A stretch of DNA of 64,000 bases, taken from contig JACMZG010001911.1 of assembly GCA_018340805.1 (NCBI GenBank), positions 32,987,214-33,051,213 of the forward strand, read 5' to 3'. This document shows, in pieces, positions 47,440 through 60,165 of the stretch; the stretch's first letter is position 1; the number at the start of each line of letters is the position of its first letter. The notes below the pieces were generated by a model, which made no database searches, was not told the origin of the DNA, and saw only the letters and a list, made by a program, of their open reading frames with translations. A program made the position numbers and the translations under genes. The stretch comes from Microvelia longipes. Lineage: Eukaryota; Arthropoda; Insecta; Hemiptera; Veliidae.

Positions 47440-50151
47440 ACGAGAGCAAATTCTTTTTTGCCAATATTTTATCGGTGAGAGAAAAATGTTGAACTAGAAT
47501 CTCTAGTGCATAATAATAAAGAAATAAAAGTAATTGGTTTAGCAGAAACCTGGCTCAAGTCCAGTCAAGTAGAGATGTATCAGCTAGCTGATTTTTATAT
47601 TTCCTCAATTTTTGTAGAGAGGATAATACCAGAGGAGGAGGATTCTAATATATACTCACAAGGACTTGGGTCAGCCAACTGTCATTAGCCAAATAAACCA
47701 ACTATCTATTCCTTTCGTATGTGAATTAGCAGCTGTGAAGGTCGGTGACTGCGTTTATATCACTGTATATCGAACGCCTGAACGAGACTTTCCAACCTTT
47801 CTCGAAATTCTCTACGAAGCAGTAAACATAGCATATAAGAAAGGAAATAACATCATAGTCGCTGGAGATTTCAATATTGACTTGTTAAACCAAACGAATA
47901 AAGATACACTAGCTTTGCTCGATTTAATGAAATCATTTGGTCTTCAAACAAACTTTAAAGACGTCACAAGGCCTAGGAGTAACAAATGTCTCGATAACAT
48001 CTTTTCTTCTTGGGAAGGAAACTGTGAAATTCATCCTTACAGCTTCTCTGATCATCAAAGTTTATGGATCAGCACTCAAAATAAAACCAAGAAGAAAAAG
48101 ACAAAAAAAGGTTATCCGCACTAGACCCATTGACGGGACGAAATTAAAGTTGTTTGAGGACAAATTGAAATCACTAAATCTGCAACCATCATCTTTCGTA
48201 GAATGTGAGAAAAGTTGGTCTGAGTTCATTAATATTATAGAATTATGTTTTCCTATAGTGGAAACAACTGCCAAACCCAGAAGAAAAAACTTTACTTTTT
48301 TAATGAGGAATTAAAGCAAATGAGAAAAACTCAATACATATAACTCATTCAGTAAAGATTTTCAATCTGGTTGGCTGGAAAATAAAAGAACACAACTTAG
48401 AAACGCTTATAGAAAGGCTCTAAAAACATGTAAAAAGAAAAAATATATAGAATATGTAAATAATAATGTAAAATAATCCTTCAGCAATTTGGAAAATGGT
48501 TAAACAAGAAGGTGGTTTGGAGGCAAAACAGTAGAAATAGATTTAAAGCCAGATGAGATTAACAAACATTTTGCTACTATTGCAGATAAGCTTCATGCTA
48601 ACCTGGCCAAGCCATCAAACTCTACTCCTAGACAGCATCTACAACCACCTCCTTGTCAAACCAAATCCTTCTATCTTAATTACACAGACAGTGAGGAAGT
48701 TAAAAAGATTACATCCTTGTTAAAGATTCAAATAGTTTTGACATTTATTACTTTAGTAATAATTTATTAAAAAAATTATCTCTTATATAAGTCCATATTT
48801 AAGTCATCTAATTAATAACTGTATCTTCCTAGGTTATTTCCTTCTTGTCTTAAAGTCAGTAGAGTCATACCAATATATAAAAAAGGTCCTGTGAGTGATC
48901 TTAACAATTTTCGGCCCATATCTATCGTTCCAATCTTTTCAAAATATTCGAAAGAATCATAAAAAATAGACTTTTAAAATTTTTAAACAAAAATAACTTT
49001 TTTCATGACCAACAGTTTGGATTCAGAGCGAATCGCTCTACTTATAAGGCACTTCAAACAATAGCAGAAGACATTTATGACGCTTTCGAAAACAAAGAAG
49101 AATTGCTTGCTCTATCGTGTGACATTTCAAAAGCCTTTGACTGCATTCATTTTCAGACGTTGAAACTTAAGCTGCTGAGTTGTGGGATAAGGGGTCTCCC
49201 TCTGGAGCTCATTATGTCATATCTCACTAAAAGGATTCAACAGGTACACGTTAACGGAAAACTATCTGACGCGGAGAATTACAGTATGGAGTTCCTCAAG
49301 GATCTGTTCTAGGCCCCATTCTTTTCTTATCTACTGTAATGATCTTCCTGACTTCAGCCATAGGTGCATTAGATTTGCAGACGATACAACGTATTTAATC
49401 AAGAACGCCAATAGACAGACTCTATTGAATCAGAAAGATGTAGTTATAAGTAGAGCTAAAGACTGGTTTTCTACCAATTCACTGACACTTAATGATGAGA
49501 AGAGTCAAGTGTTGATATTTCGCTGAAATCGCCAGATAGAGAGAATTCGCTGAAGCTCCTTGGAGTTACTCTGGATTCTCTACTCACCTGGGAGAAGCAT
49601 ACTTCTCAACTGCAAAGAAGCTATCATCAGTTCTCTTCCTACTCAGGAAATTATCAGAAGTATGGATGTAAAAACCATGATATCAGTGTACTACGCCTAC
49701 TTCTTTCAAGAATGTCTATTGTGCTGCCTTGTGGGGAACCAGTACCAGTGCTCTAAATATTTTTCTACTCCAAAAAAAGGCCCTGCGTATAATTTTTAAC
49801 TTACAATATTCTGAATCGTGTAAGCCCTATTTTAAGAAATTCTCTCTTATGACTCTACCATCTTTTGTTATTTATAACTTGCTTTTATTTATTCACTCGG
49901 AAAGTAACCACCATAGAAATATTGATAATCATAACTATAATACTAGATATAACCATATGCTAATAGTACCTCACTGTAGACTTCATAAAACTTTTAATTC
50001 GCCTAAAATAGTTGCCATTAAAATGTATAATTGCCTGAAGCCTAAAACTCAAAACTTAGAGTTAACAGCATTCGCTAAGCAAATAAAAACATATTTGATT
50101 ACGGAAGCTTTTTATTCTATAAACGATTTTATAAATAATTGTTCTTTGTAA
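47440..50151 (+). pseudogene. LINE ORF2: AP-endonuclease and reverse transcriptase, several frameshifts
   Basis: The endonuclease begins about 47506 ('KEIKVIGLAETWLK', with the catalytic E). After a frame change it continues at 47666 with 'YITVYRTPE', 'NIIVAGDFNIDLLN' (GDFN, active-site D/N) and 'PYSFSDHQSLW' (SDH). The RT follows around 48890: 'FRPISIV', 'FFHDQQFGFRANRST', 'LLALSCDISKAFDCIH' (palm aspartate), then, frame-shifted, a 'VPQGS'-type motif and 'RFADDTTYLI' (FADD box near 49374), 'WFSTNSLTLNDEKSQ' and 'LKLLGVTLDSLLTWEKH'. A last frame (49729-50151) gives 'ALRIIFNLQYSESCKPYFKK' and 'NYNTR'. All EN and RT landmarks are present, but at least five frame changes or stops break the ORF. 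Confidence 0.92.
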
Positions 50152-50230
50152 TTAAGTTAAGATTTTGACTCAGAGACACAATTGTAATTTTTACTTTTGT
50201 AATTTTATGTATTTGTATTAACTCTTAGTA

Positions 50231-50253
50231 AAATAAATAAATAAATAAATAAC
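50231..50253 (+). repeat. (AAAT)n tail of the LINE
   Basis: About five AAAT units follow 'actcttagtaa' and precede the unrelated sequence 'acaggaatt'. They mark the element's 3' end. Confidence 0.85.
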
Positions 50254-51135
50254 AGGAATTAATCTGAAAAACCTCATTGAAACCATTTTAAAAGAGGAAA
50301 ATGAAAATAATCTGCTAATGACTGATGAATGAAAAATATGTTTGGAATCAACTCTAAAATTAAAATATATCCCTTAAGGATATAAAATAAAATTATTTTA
50401 TCCTCTGTTAATATTTAAAAATAATGCTAAACCAACAAAGAACAAAATAATAATTAATAAAAAAATAATATAGTATATAATATGCATATTAATGTATATG
50501 TATGTAATGTATATATGTGCATATAAGTGGGAATTTATATAAGATTATTTATAAATTGCAAATAATAAATTTCAATATAAATAAATGAAAGAAATATATA
50601 TTGTATTTAAAAAAAACAAAAATAAATTAAAATAATAATAATAAAAACATTAATTAAAGTACATAGAAAATTAATTAAAAGTTTAGTTTTTACAAGACAA
50701 CAGAATTAATAAACAAATCAAAATTGAAAACAAGAAAAATTAAAACCATAAAATTATCAGACCACTGCTTCGGCTGATTTAGATCTTAAGTATTTTATTA
50801 ACATTAATTGTATTTTTTAGTAGAATTGTATATTATGATCTAATAAATGGTTATTCCATTCTATTTTATTATTATAAATAATGTTTACTGTTTAAGAAAA
50901 AAATGGAATACAAACATATGTTAAATTATTATTTACTGTTTCAATACAAATTTTTAACTATTATTACATCGTATTTTTAGTCGTATAATAAATAATTCAA
51001 TAATCAAATATAATATCATTGTTAAGAAAACCTCCTTACTTCACTCAATAACTGGAAAAATTTAACCTCTTTCTTACCCGAGAGTTATAAATAGTGGATA
51101 ATTTTTTCTTGTTCCTCATTTTAACTATATTAATA
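50254..51135. other. Unassigned AT-rich DNA
   Basis: No gene or repeat recognised. Confidence 0.5.
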
Positions 51136-51308
51136 GTATAATGATAAATAAAAGAGTCTCTCCACTTAATTACTTTATTAAAAACAAAGCCGGCTTCAAC
51201 CCAAAAGGTCATCATCAGTGCCTAACATGATGACCTTTTAGGGTTGAAAGCCGGCTTTGTTTTTTTAATAGTAATTAAGTGGAGAGACTCTTTTATTTAT
51301 CATTATAC
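51136..51308. repeat. 173-bp near-perfect palindrome (PLE-end-like)
   Basis: The left arm starts 'gtataatgataaataaaaga' and runs through 'ctctccacttaattact', 'aaaacaaagccggctt' and 'aaaaggtcatcat'. The right arm is its reverse complement with a few single-base indels. The loop is about 'cagtgcctaac'. The inner layout matches the smaller hairpin at 28218-28289. Confidence 0.92.
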
Positions 51309-53582
51309 GATGAACTCTCTAGCGCTACCGTTTGAATGATATTAATGTAGTTTGGGTTATCCGTTAATAGGAAAAGGTTATTATTCCTCTTAGTGGCCAA
51401 CCTTAATATTAATACTCATTATATTTAAGTGTAGTATAACTATACCTAATTTCTTTAAAATATTTTGTTAAAAATGATGTAGGTAAAATTACATTTCAAA
51501 ATTTAAAAAACAGTTTAGTTAGGCCTTATTTTGGTACCGTACGTCAATAAAAATTATTATGAACGGGATTTAATAGTATTTGTCAATATTAACAAGAAAC
51601 GCTGTAATGTTATTATTTGTAGCCTAAAGTTATAAAGGAAATGTGAACAAAAGAAAGGAAAAATTATTTCTTCATTATAACTAAATAAAAAAATTTTGTT
51701 AAAACTTAAATAAATTTTGGCGTTGTAAACGTTTGTATCAAACATAAAGATAAATTTATATTTATATTTAATGAACTCAAATATATACTCAATGAATAAA
51801 GAGAAATTTACAAACAATAAAATATTTCATTAGAATAATATAATTTTATTGTTTAACATACATATTTGTGTTAAAAAATGGTGGCACTTCTAATGCCAAT
51901 ACTTCTTAGTCAGGATATTTTCTTGTTAACTTCAACAGTTTTTCCTTTTCTCTTGAAATAAGGTCTTATTATTAGTTTAAATCCTTCAGATTTCTTATTA
52001 GAGACTTTATTCTACGAGTTCATGCACTAATGACATTATTTCTTGTCAATCATATATCTGTATGTTCGAAATACACAGTTGTGCCAAAAAACATGATACA
52101 TTGTAATATCAATTATTATTATTAAGTATAAACTCCTTTAAGCCTCGAGGTTACTTTAAATATTATTATTACTTATAACTATGTATTTGATTACATATAT
52201 AAATTTAGGGATAAACGATGAAAAACCCTTCCTCTTTAGTGCTTTAACTTTCTTTACTTCCTTAATACTTTTTTCAATTTTTGTAACTTTTTTTCTTTTT
52301 CTCAAACTGCTTTTGTTTTATTATTTCTTGTAATCTCAGAGATTTAGAAACTTTTTATCTTATCATGCATCCTCAATGTACTTAAAAATGTATGGACCTT
52401 TTTACGAAGAAAATAACTTGTATGACTAAATTTGTAAATTTTTATAATAGATGTCTAAAGTCATTTAACATAGTTTATACGCAATTAGATAACATTAAAC
52501 TTTAAAAAAAAATATAATTGCAATTACAGAATATTGTATTTTAAGAATATTTAAAATTGTATATGTAAATATATTTATTGAAAATCAATTTAAATAATAT
52601 TTAAAAAATAAACAGTCTAGGATAAAAACTTTAGACTAAAATGCTAAAAAAAATGAGCCAAAAAATGACTAAAATTGTATCACGCTACCAGCATGATGCG
52701 GAAAATTTAAAAAAGCTGGCAAATATAGCGACGCAAATAAAGCCGGGCTGGCTACTTTTGTCGTTAATGATTTTTGTCTCTAAGGGACTAGATTATGTAA
52801 ACAAAATAAGGTTATTTTTTACATTATCAGTCCTCAAAAGACGAAAATCGCCAGCGATTAGACACAAAACTAATTAACTACCCTAGCCAGTACCTTTTTT
52901 TGTTCACCACTAGATTTACTACACGAGCGAATCTAATAAATATAACAAAAATAAACCAAAATTAAACAATCGAATATCAATATTTATTTTATTTTTTAAC
53001 ACAACCTTTATTTTTAAAATATAAACTATTACTGTACATATCCAAAATTAACCAGGTTTATCCCTCCACAAAAGATAAACAAATATCTTGAGCATGGAGG
53101 GAGGTACTGTCTCGTTTATTATAATACTTATAAATTAAATTATTTTATCACTAATTCAGGAAGCTTATACCTATGTCATAGATCTAATTATTACACTATA
53201 TATCTATATTTAAATGTTAATAATGAAATACAAAGAGTACAGGGGTTATCACATAATAATAATGCAATACAAAGGGTACATCAAAGACAAAGTGGAATTA
53301 AGCTTAAAATTGAGAAGATTTAGGGCCGTTTCACATACATTTTTTAAAACTAAAAAGGGTTCCTTAAAGAAAGCCTTAAGTATTGGGTGAGAAAAATATG
53401 TTTGAATAGGGGACATACGAATTATAAAATTCCAAACATAACAAAACCTTATTATTTGCATCTATTGCCGAAAGTAATATTTTCTAAATCTCTCTTAAAT
53501 AGCTGCTAATAAGATACTGGTATAAAATGTTTGTTTATTATTATTGAGTTACCTTTGTCATTGTTTTTTAAATATAATAACC
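51309..53582. other. Unassigned AT-rich DNA
   Basis: No gene recognised. The ORF 52641-52877 has no known motif and AT-driven composition. Confidence 0.5.
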
Positions 53583-53835
53583 TTTACTACTAGAACAATG
53601 TTGCCATTGTTCTGTTAGTATAATTAACTTATACTACTAGAACAATGTTGCCATTGTTCTGTTAGTATAATTAACTTATACTACTAGAACAATGTTGCCA
53701 TTGTTCTGTTAGTATAATTACCTTATTCTACTAGAACAATGTTGCCATTGTTCTGTTAGTATAATTAACTCATACTGATAGAACAATGTTGTCATTATTC
53801 TGTTAATATAATTACCTTATACTACTATACTAGAA
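53583..53835. repeat. 47-bp minisatellite of palindromic units
   Basis: About five units at 53586, 53633, 53680, 53727 and 53774. Each unit holds the perfect hairpin 'agaacaatg-ttgc-cattgttct' inside weaker outer arms 'ttatact'/'agtataa'. The last unit is diverged ('gtcattattctgttaa'). Confidence 0.95.
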
Positions 53836-54837
53836 TACTCACTAGAATTGTAAGTGTCATAATATTTCCGATCAAATTTTTAAAATTTATATTTTTGGTC
53901 TTAAATTAATTTAATTTATCTTTAAGTTTCTAAAAAACTATTTAACCATTGTTAAACTGGTATAGAATATAGAGCTTATTAGCTCTAGAGTCTATACTAA
54001 AGTTAATGACTGAACAAAGAAAACTATGAAGAGTGAGAACTGCAAATGAAAATTATCTTAATCTATTGCAAACTGTGCCATTGGAGTAACTCTCTGTATT
54101 AACTCTGTATTAATTTAAGTATAGACATTAGCATGTAAAATAAAATTTCATTTAAAACGTTGACAGAAAATTTAAGTTGAAAAATTCAGTATTAATTTTT
54201 TTCAGAAATTTAAAGATATTTTAACAGCGAAAAATTACTTAATTTAATTACAAGACACTAAAGGAATTTAAATTACAATTTTAAAATATAAAGTACATGA
54301 ATATTAAACAATAAACTTAAGATCAAAAAACATTTGCATGTATATTGCGTTAAGGTTAATGATGTATAATTTTTATAATTTTAAATAAAACACAGAAAAC
54401 AAGACAAATTACATTAAAAGTATATAAAGACTTAAACTTAATTATGTAAATACTCTATCTATTAATTTTTTTTTATTTATTTATTATTAAATAAAAAAAA
54501 ATGGAACTGGCTTTTTGAAATGGCTTGGCTTTTTTTATAACCAAAGCTAACTTAAACCTGGAGATCAGATATTATAGGAAACTTAACCTGCATAGTGCCT
54601 TAAGCCGGACCCTTCAGGTCATCTTACATGGCACCAATCAGTAAATAATATTGATGATTAATATTACAAAATTGTGGATAGAATTAATTACGAAGAAAAT
54701 TTGTAAATATTGCAGTAATCTAAATATACCGAATGTTTTTCGTAATACTTAGGAAGAAATTCGCAAGTTAACAAATTGTACATAGGAGCTGCTACGACAA
54801 AACTGAATAAATATTTTTTTTATTTATTTTATGGGCG
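53836..54837. other. Unassigned AT-rich DNA
   Basis: No gene or repeat recognised. Confidence 0.5.
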
Positions 54838-55027
54838 GGTATAAAGTAGGCACTTTATACCAAAAAACATCCTCAAAAAAAAAGGGTAAATGCGTTTTTA
54901 CCCTACGAAACCGTCTGCGATGGTTTCGTAGTTTTTTACAGTCGGCGACAGTAACAGAGTTTTTTACTGTTGCTGGTGAAGTTCCTCAAATGTCCACTAA
55001 GTGGGCACTAGTAGTTTACTGTAGTGT
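54838..55027. repeat. Cluster of consecutive stem-loops
   Basis: Four exact stems in a row: 'ggtataaag'/'ctttatacc' (54838-54861), 'gggtaaa'/'tttaccc' (54884-54903), 'ctacgaaacc'/'ggtttcgtag' (54903-54931) and 'acagtaa'/'ttactgt' (54948-54970). Weaker 'ccac'/'gtgg' (54994-55004) and 'cacta'/'tagtg' pairs follow. GC-richer than its surroundings. An ORF (54831-55079) crosses it, but the stems explain the pattern better. Confidence 0.75.
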
Positions 55028-56261
55028 TATATTATTACCTTCCTCGTTCTTCTTATTTTTTTGTTTATCAAGTAATTAATCGAACGTTTTTGTTAACGAA
55101 ATCTAGTTTTTTTCGGAAAGTGGGGAATTAATTAACTTTTATCAAGTGTTTAATAACAATGGATATATAGTGCTTCAGACATTCAAAATACGCCGCCAAA
55201 ATTTAAACTATTGGCCAATAAGGCGATCAAAAAAAGTGTACCAGGAAATTTGTATACATTGTACTTTTTTTTTCTAAATTATTGTTTACTATTGCAACGC
55301 CCGAAAAAAATAGCAAATACTATTTGACTGGGAATAGCAGTCGGCTCCGTTTAGTGTCTCGCTTTGCTCGACTATAAATATAGTCGCTACGGTAACCTTC
55401 TTTACAGCCATGTAAAATAATATACAATTATTATATATGATTCTTTAACTTTGACATACATTTTATAAAAAGTTATGACTTATACTAATCGTGTAGACTA
55501 CGATGACGTGTCATGAATACAGGCAAGAATGAAAAAGTGATGTCTAGACAGTAATAGATGAGATAGACAGAATAAAAGGAACAACAAACAAATCAATACT
55601 TAAAGAATGAACAAATTAGTGAATGTATAGTTGACAATTTAGTAAACTATAAATAGTAAAATGCTACAAAATTAAAGACAGTTAATGGTACTAAGAAAGA
55701 AACGGGCAAGAGATACGCCACCTATAACTTAAAATAGGCACCTTCAAAGACATTATACTTTCACTACGTTTAATTTCTCGCTAACCACAAAAAAATCTAT
55801 ATAAACCACAAAGGTAAAGCTGAAGTCTTCGGCCGGCTTTGAAGATACCTATTGTGCTTTTTTTATATTATCCGTTAATTTTATATTATATGTATATTTT
55901 TTGAAAGTCAGGACTTCTTCGGGGCCACTCCTTGTACTAAATTACTAGTAGGCTAGTAGGATAATCAGGATGAGAGTAGAGGACCTTTTCCCAACAATCT
56001 CCCTAACCTGTTATATTAAGCTCTGTTCATGCAAACATTTTTGTCTTCAAAATGATTAAGCGCATTTTTGAGAATCCAAACAAGTAAATGACTTATTTAC
56101 CAGGGTTCATTTTATTTTAGGTTTCTTGGAATGGTTTTACAGGCCAGGTTACACTCAAATATTTTAACTTATTAGTCATTTAGAATGGCTGTTTCGACCT
56201 CGGACCGATTTTAATCTGTTCAGTGCCCCAAAGAACATAAATGAAAACTTTTACAGGCGAT
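55028..56261. other. Unassigned DNA with one TCGC-motif fragment
   Basis: 'gtgtctcgctttgctcgact' at 55351-55370 belongs to the TCGC motif set. 55810-55850 has 'gaagtcttcggccggcttt'. No gene recognised. Confidence 0.5.
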
Positions 56262-56335
56262 AATTTCAGACGTCACAATAACCCGGTTTTTCATAGAGTT
56301 CGTGCCCAACCCAAGGTTGATTTTTTGTTTAGTAT
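56262..56335 (+). repeat. Shared module plus Rep-B 'ggttcgtg' junction, diverged
   Basis: 'cgtcacaataacccggtttt' followed by 'atagagttcgtgcccaaccc' and 'aaggttgattttttg' matches the reverse complement of 12935-12993. The CRE-like site is AGACGTCA here (56268-56275). Confidence 0.75.
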
Positions 56336-57277
56336 TTTAACCTATCTTTAACGTTATCTACAATAGTTATTCTTCTTTTTTTGGATCTTCAAGAGTTAAC
56401 CGTTAAGGGTCTTCAGTTTCTGAGGTGTATGCCGTTGACAAGGAGAGTATTGTGGCGTATTATTTCTTATAAAGGAATTGCATGAACACCAAGAGTTTCC
56501 CTGTACCATACACTTGAAAAAGTAATATCTGAGTTGTGATGTAAGGTGACATTAGTTACACGTCACAACTAGGTAAATTTAAATAGGTTCTTAGTGTGCT
56601 TAATATAAACTGAATATATACTTCACACTCCTAAGAATGATTTATGGAAATTAATACACCCTAACATAACTACATAGAATACCTTTTAGGATTGTTCGTT
56701 TAAAGAATTAGCCAAGTTTTAAATTTACGCCCTTTTAAGTAATTTAAAGTGCTTAATTAAAAACCCCCTGAAGACATTAAATCTCAAAGAAAACTCTAAA
56801 AATCTTTTGAAATTACAAAAAACGAAAATATATATATTTGCTAATTGTAAGACCTAGTTTTAATATCGCTAGTGGTTGTAATTGTGGTTGAAGTAAATAA
56901 AACTTTTGTAATTAATCCGTTTATTCAGTAGATTTTAGACTTCTATATTAAACTTGGAAATTAGTTGAAAATTAAGTGAGAGCAGTTATTTAAAAACTTG
57001 GCTCTTACCTTAATCTCTGTTTTATGAAGTAATTAAAAAGGTATTTTGGTTACAAAGTATAAATGCTTGATTTCACCGTATAGGGTACTAAAAGTATAGG
57101 GTTAGGTAATAAATGCAGCAATAATTTAAATTAATTACCTTAAAAACAGCACTTGAAAGTAATTTTTCGGTGAAAACGTAAACAAGCTGTGAACAGGAAT
57201 AACAAATGAAGTTGAATATCACATATAAATGACAACAATCAAGAAATGCTAGAGGTTTAGAAACAATAAGACACCAA
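56336..57277. other. Unassigned AT-rich DNA
   Basis: No gene or repeat recognised. Confidence 0.5.
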
Positions 57278-57675
57278 CCGGTAACTTATTACTCGGTACA
57301 TCAACCAGTAACTTATTACTCGGTACATCAACCAGTAACTTATTACTCGGTACATCAACCAGTAACTTATTACTCGTACATCAACCAGTAACACTCGACA
57401 TCAACCAGTACTTATTACTCGGTACATCAACCGGTAACTTATTACTCGGTACATCAACCAGTAACTTATTACTCGGTACATCAACCGGTAACTTATTACT
57501 CGGTGTAACTATTACTCGGTACATCAACCGGTAACTTTACTCGGTACATCAACCAGTAACTTATTACTCGGTACATCAACCGGTAACTTATTACTCGGTA
57601 CATCAACCGGTAACTATTACTCGTAACACTCGTACCCAACAACGGAACCTTTACTCGGTACATCACCGTACCCCA
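57278..57675. repeat. 27-bp minisatellite
   Basis: About 15 units of 'aaccggtaacttattactcg' plus 'gtacatc', with A/G variation at the fifth base (aaccAgt/aaccGgt) and several shortened units at 57370-57410 and 57500-57675. The minus-strand ORF here (VPSNSYRLMYR-type) is a repeat artefact. Confidence 0.97.
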
Positions 57676-58486
57676 ATCCAAACTTAAAGGTCATTTTTAT
57701 ACTTAACTATTTCGTATCTAAAAATTGTAGGTCACCACTCTCATTTTCCATTTCAAAAGTAAACGAGAAAAAACTATTTAAATTATCTACCAGCTGTTTA
57801 ACCATACATTTAAGACACTAACTGGGTAGCTAACCTAGCCAAAGCAGGTGCTAAGGTGATTCCATTTTGTACTCTAAACAATTGCTTAGACATTTGATTA
57901 CCAAATAATAGGTAACCTTATGTTACCTACATATGAAAGAACATTTCCTAAGGTATTTCAGAAAAAGCACTAATTTAAACCCATATTGTGAAAACTATTG
58001 TAAGGACTAAGACATGAGGATTTTTAGTAAAAATTTAAACCATATCAAATAAAACCAGTATTAAATTTAATGGGACAACAACATTACAAATTGGTTATTT
58101 ACTAAAAACTCTAAAGAGTTTTACAGTTTCAAAACTCAAAATTGATTTGTATTGCAAACCTCACTTAAGATTTTTCCCATGAAATTTCCCTGGTTATAGG
58201 GTAGACTTAAAATACAACAGACAATAGGGATCCTATCATCACCTTGGACATGACCTGGCAGGGACTTATGTATTTTAGGATCTCCATGGAACCTGAGAGT
58301 CGCAGCATTCATATGGTTTAAATATATACTCCTCATTAACTAATTTTACAAAAAAAATTTGGACGCCTTTGGCAGAAATCAGTCACTAAATCAACACAAA
58401 GACTACGCACAGCATTCTTTTTATCCCCAATGTGTCTTTTGAAGCAAATTTCCAAATCAGCAATAAAGTCTTCAGCAGGGATGACA
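57676..58486. other. Unassigned DNA
   Basis: No gene or repeat recognised. Confidence 0.5.
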
Positions 58487-58516
58487 GTGTACACACACAC
58501 ACAAATGTGTATGTGA

Positions 58517-58611
<95 letters not shown>

Positions 58612-58638
58612 ATATTATATATATATATATATGTTATA

Positions 58639-58684
<46 letters not shown>

Positions 58685-58688
58685 TATA

Positions 58689-58765
<77 letters not shown>

Positions 58766-58829
58766 TATATATATATTATATATATTATATATATATATTT
58801 ATATATATATATATAATATATATATATAT

Positions 58830-58898
<69 letters not shown>
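58487..58898. repeat. Compound (CA)n/(TA)n microsatellite
   Basis: Two CA runs (58492-58503, 58530-58549) followed by about 340 bp of TA with regular TATTATATA interruptions. ORFs are artefacts. Confidence 0.97.
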
Positions 58899-58899
<1 letters not shown>

Positions 58900-59544
58900 G
58901 GCCAAGCAAAATCGATCCTCCCCCTCATTTCCTGCTTCCATTATCCCAACAACCTCATAAGCACCATTCTCTAAAGCCTTTCATTAAAAACGAGTTTTTG
59001 TTTACCCAATAACCTCTATAAATGCATACCCCGTTTTTATTTTGCATTGCATGCAAATTGAAACATGTTTCATCCAACGTAACCAAACACAACACTATTT
59101 AATTAGTTAAAAGGCATAACCTTTATTAAAATAAAATGTTTCACAGAAGTTAGGTTATATTGAATCCTAAAGAAGTAAAACAAAATTTAAAAAACATGGA
59201 ATGTTTAACTGCTTTTCTTTAACATATTCAACACTTTTTATAGCATTTCTATTTTAACTACGAGCATTTTGTAATGTCTTTTCTACGGTTTTGTTCAGTA
59301 ATGAATTAAAAATGATTGTGATGTAGCAATTCGGCAAATGTGCGCTTTACCATATTGAATTACTTTTATCCATCGGGTCGCCTCTGGAGTCAATTGTAAT
59401 TATGCATGTCATTAAGATAATAATTTAAATCATTATTTAAATGATGAAAGATAATGTAATCTTTTTAGTATAAAATTTATTTTATTAATATTATATTAAT
59501 GGGCAGTTATTGATAAATTGATGGTTTTTTTAAAATATTTAGTG
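58899..59544. other. Unassigned AT-rich DNA
   Basis: No gene or repeat recognised. Confidence 0.5.
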
Positions 59545-59744
59545 AATACTTTTACTTTTCTTCATTTATACCGTAGGTATATAGGAAAGTATTGTGTTAG
59601 CGAAAAATCCGGAACCGGGATGTCACTGGAATTATCCGTTTCAGGTGTTTAAGACCTCCTGAGTAATTTTCCCAAAGTTGTCTATCTGTGTGTGTGTGTG
59701 TGTGTGTTTCTATTATCATTGCCTCCTAGTGTATTTATGCAAGA

Positions 59745-60165
59745 GTACACAAATAAGAGTATGTAATGTACACAAATAAGAGTGTGTGTACACAAATAAG
59801 AGTGTGTAAGTACACAAATATGTAATGATTGTACACAATTGTACACTGTAATTGTACACAAATAGTTGTACACAAATAAGAGTATGTAATTGTACACAAA
59901 TAAGAGTGTGTAATTGTACACAAATAAGAGTATGTAATTACACAAATAAGAGTGTGTAATTGTACACAAATAAGAGTGTGTAATTGTACACAAATAAGGT
60001 ATGTAATTGTACAAAATAAGAGTGTGTAATTGTGAGTATGTAATTGTACACAAATAAGAGTATGTAATTGTACACAATTGTACTAGAGAGGTATGTAATT
60101 GTACACATAAGAGTGTGTAATTGTACACAAATAAGAGTGTGTAATTGTACACAAATACACAGGTG
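59745..60165. repeat. 24-bp minisatellite within Rep-A
   Basis: About 17 units of 'tacacaaataagagtgtgta' plus 'attg', with shortened units at 59815-59880 and 60020-60100. It replaces the 'ctgatttttgtacaaaa' stretch of other Rep-A copies, from which 'tttgtgtaca' could derive. Confidence 0.95.

Larger units (their letters stand above)
46170..50253 (+). mobile_element. Near-full-length, decayed CR1/jockey-type LINE
   Basis: Two-ORF organisation: 5' UTR (about 46170-46418), ORF1 with a PHD finger, ORF2 with endonuclease and reverse transcriptase, then a 3' end with an (AAAT)n tail at 50231-50253. The order EN-RT without RNase H and with a PHD ORF1 is typical of the CR1 group. Several frameshifts and stops make it non-autonomous. 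Confidence 0.92.

Noticed and set aside
52641..52877. 78-residue ORF with a hydrophobic stretch
   Set aside because: No recognisable motif, AT-driven composition, no supporting neighbours or splice context that I can defend.
57496..57681. Minus-strand repetitive protein (repeated SYRLMYRV)
   Set aside because: The 27-bp unit is divisible by three, so any open frame repeats. It is explained by the minisatellite.
59682..60152. 156-residue Tyr/Thr/Leu-rich ORF on the minus strand
   Set aside because: The 24-bp minisatellite is in a multiple of three and happens to lack stops in that frame. No start or domain context.
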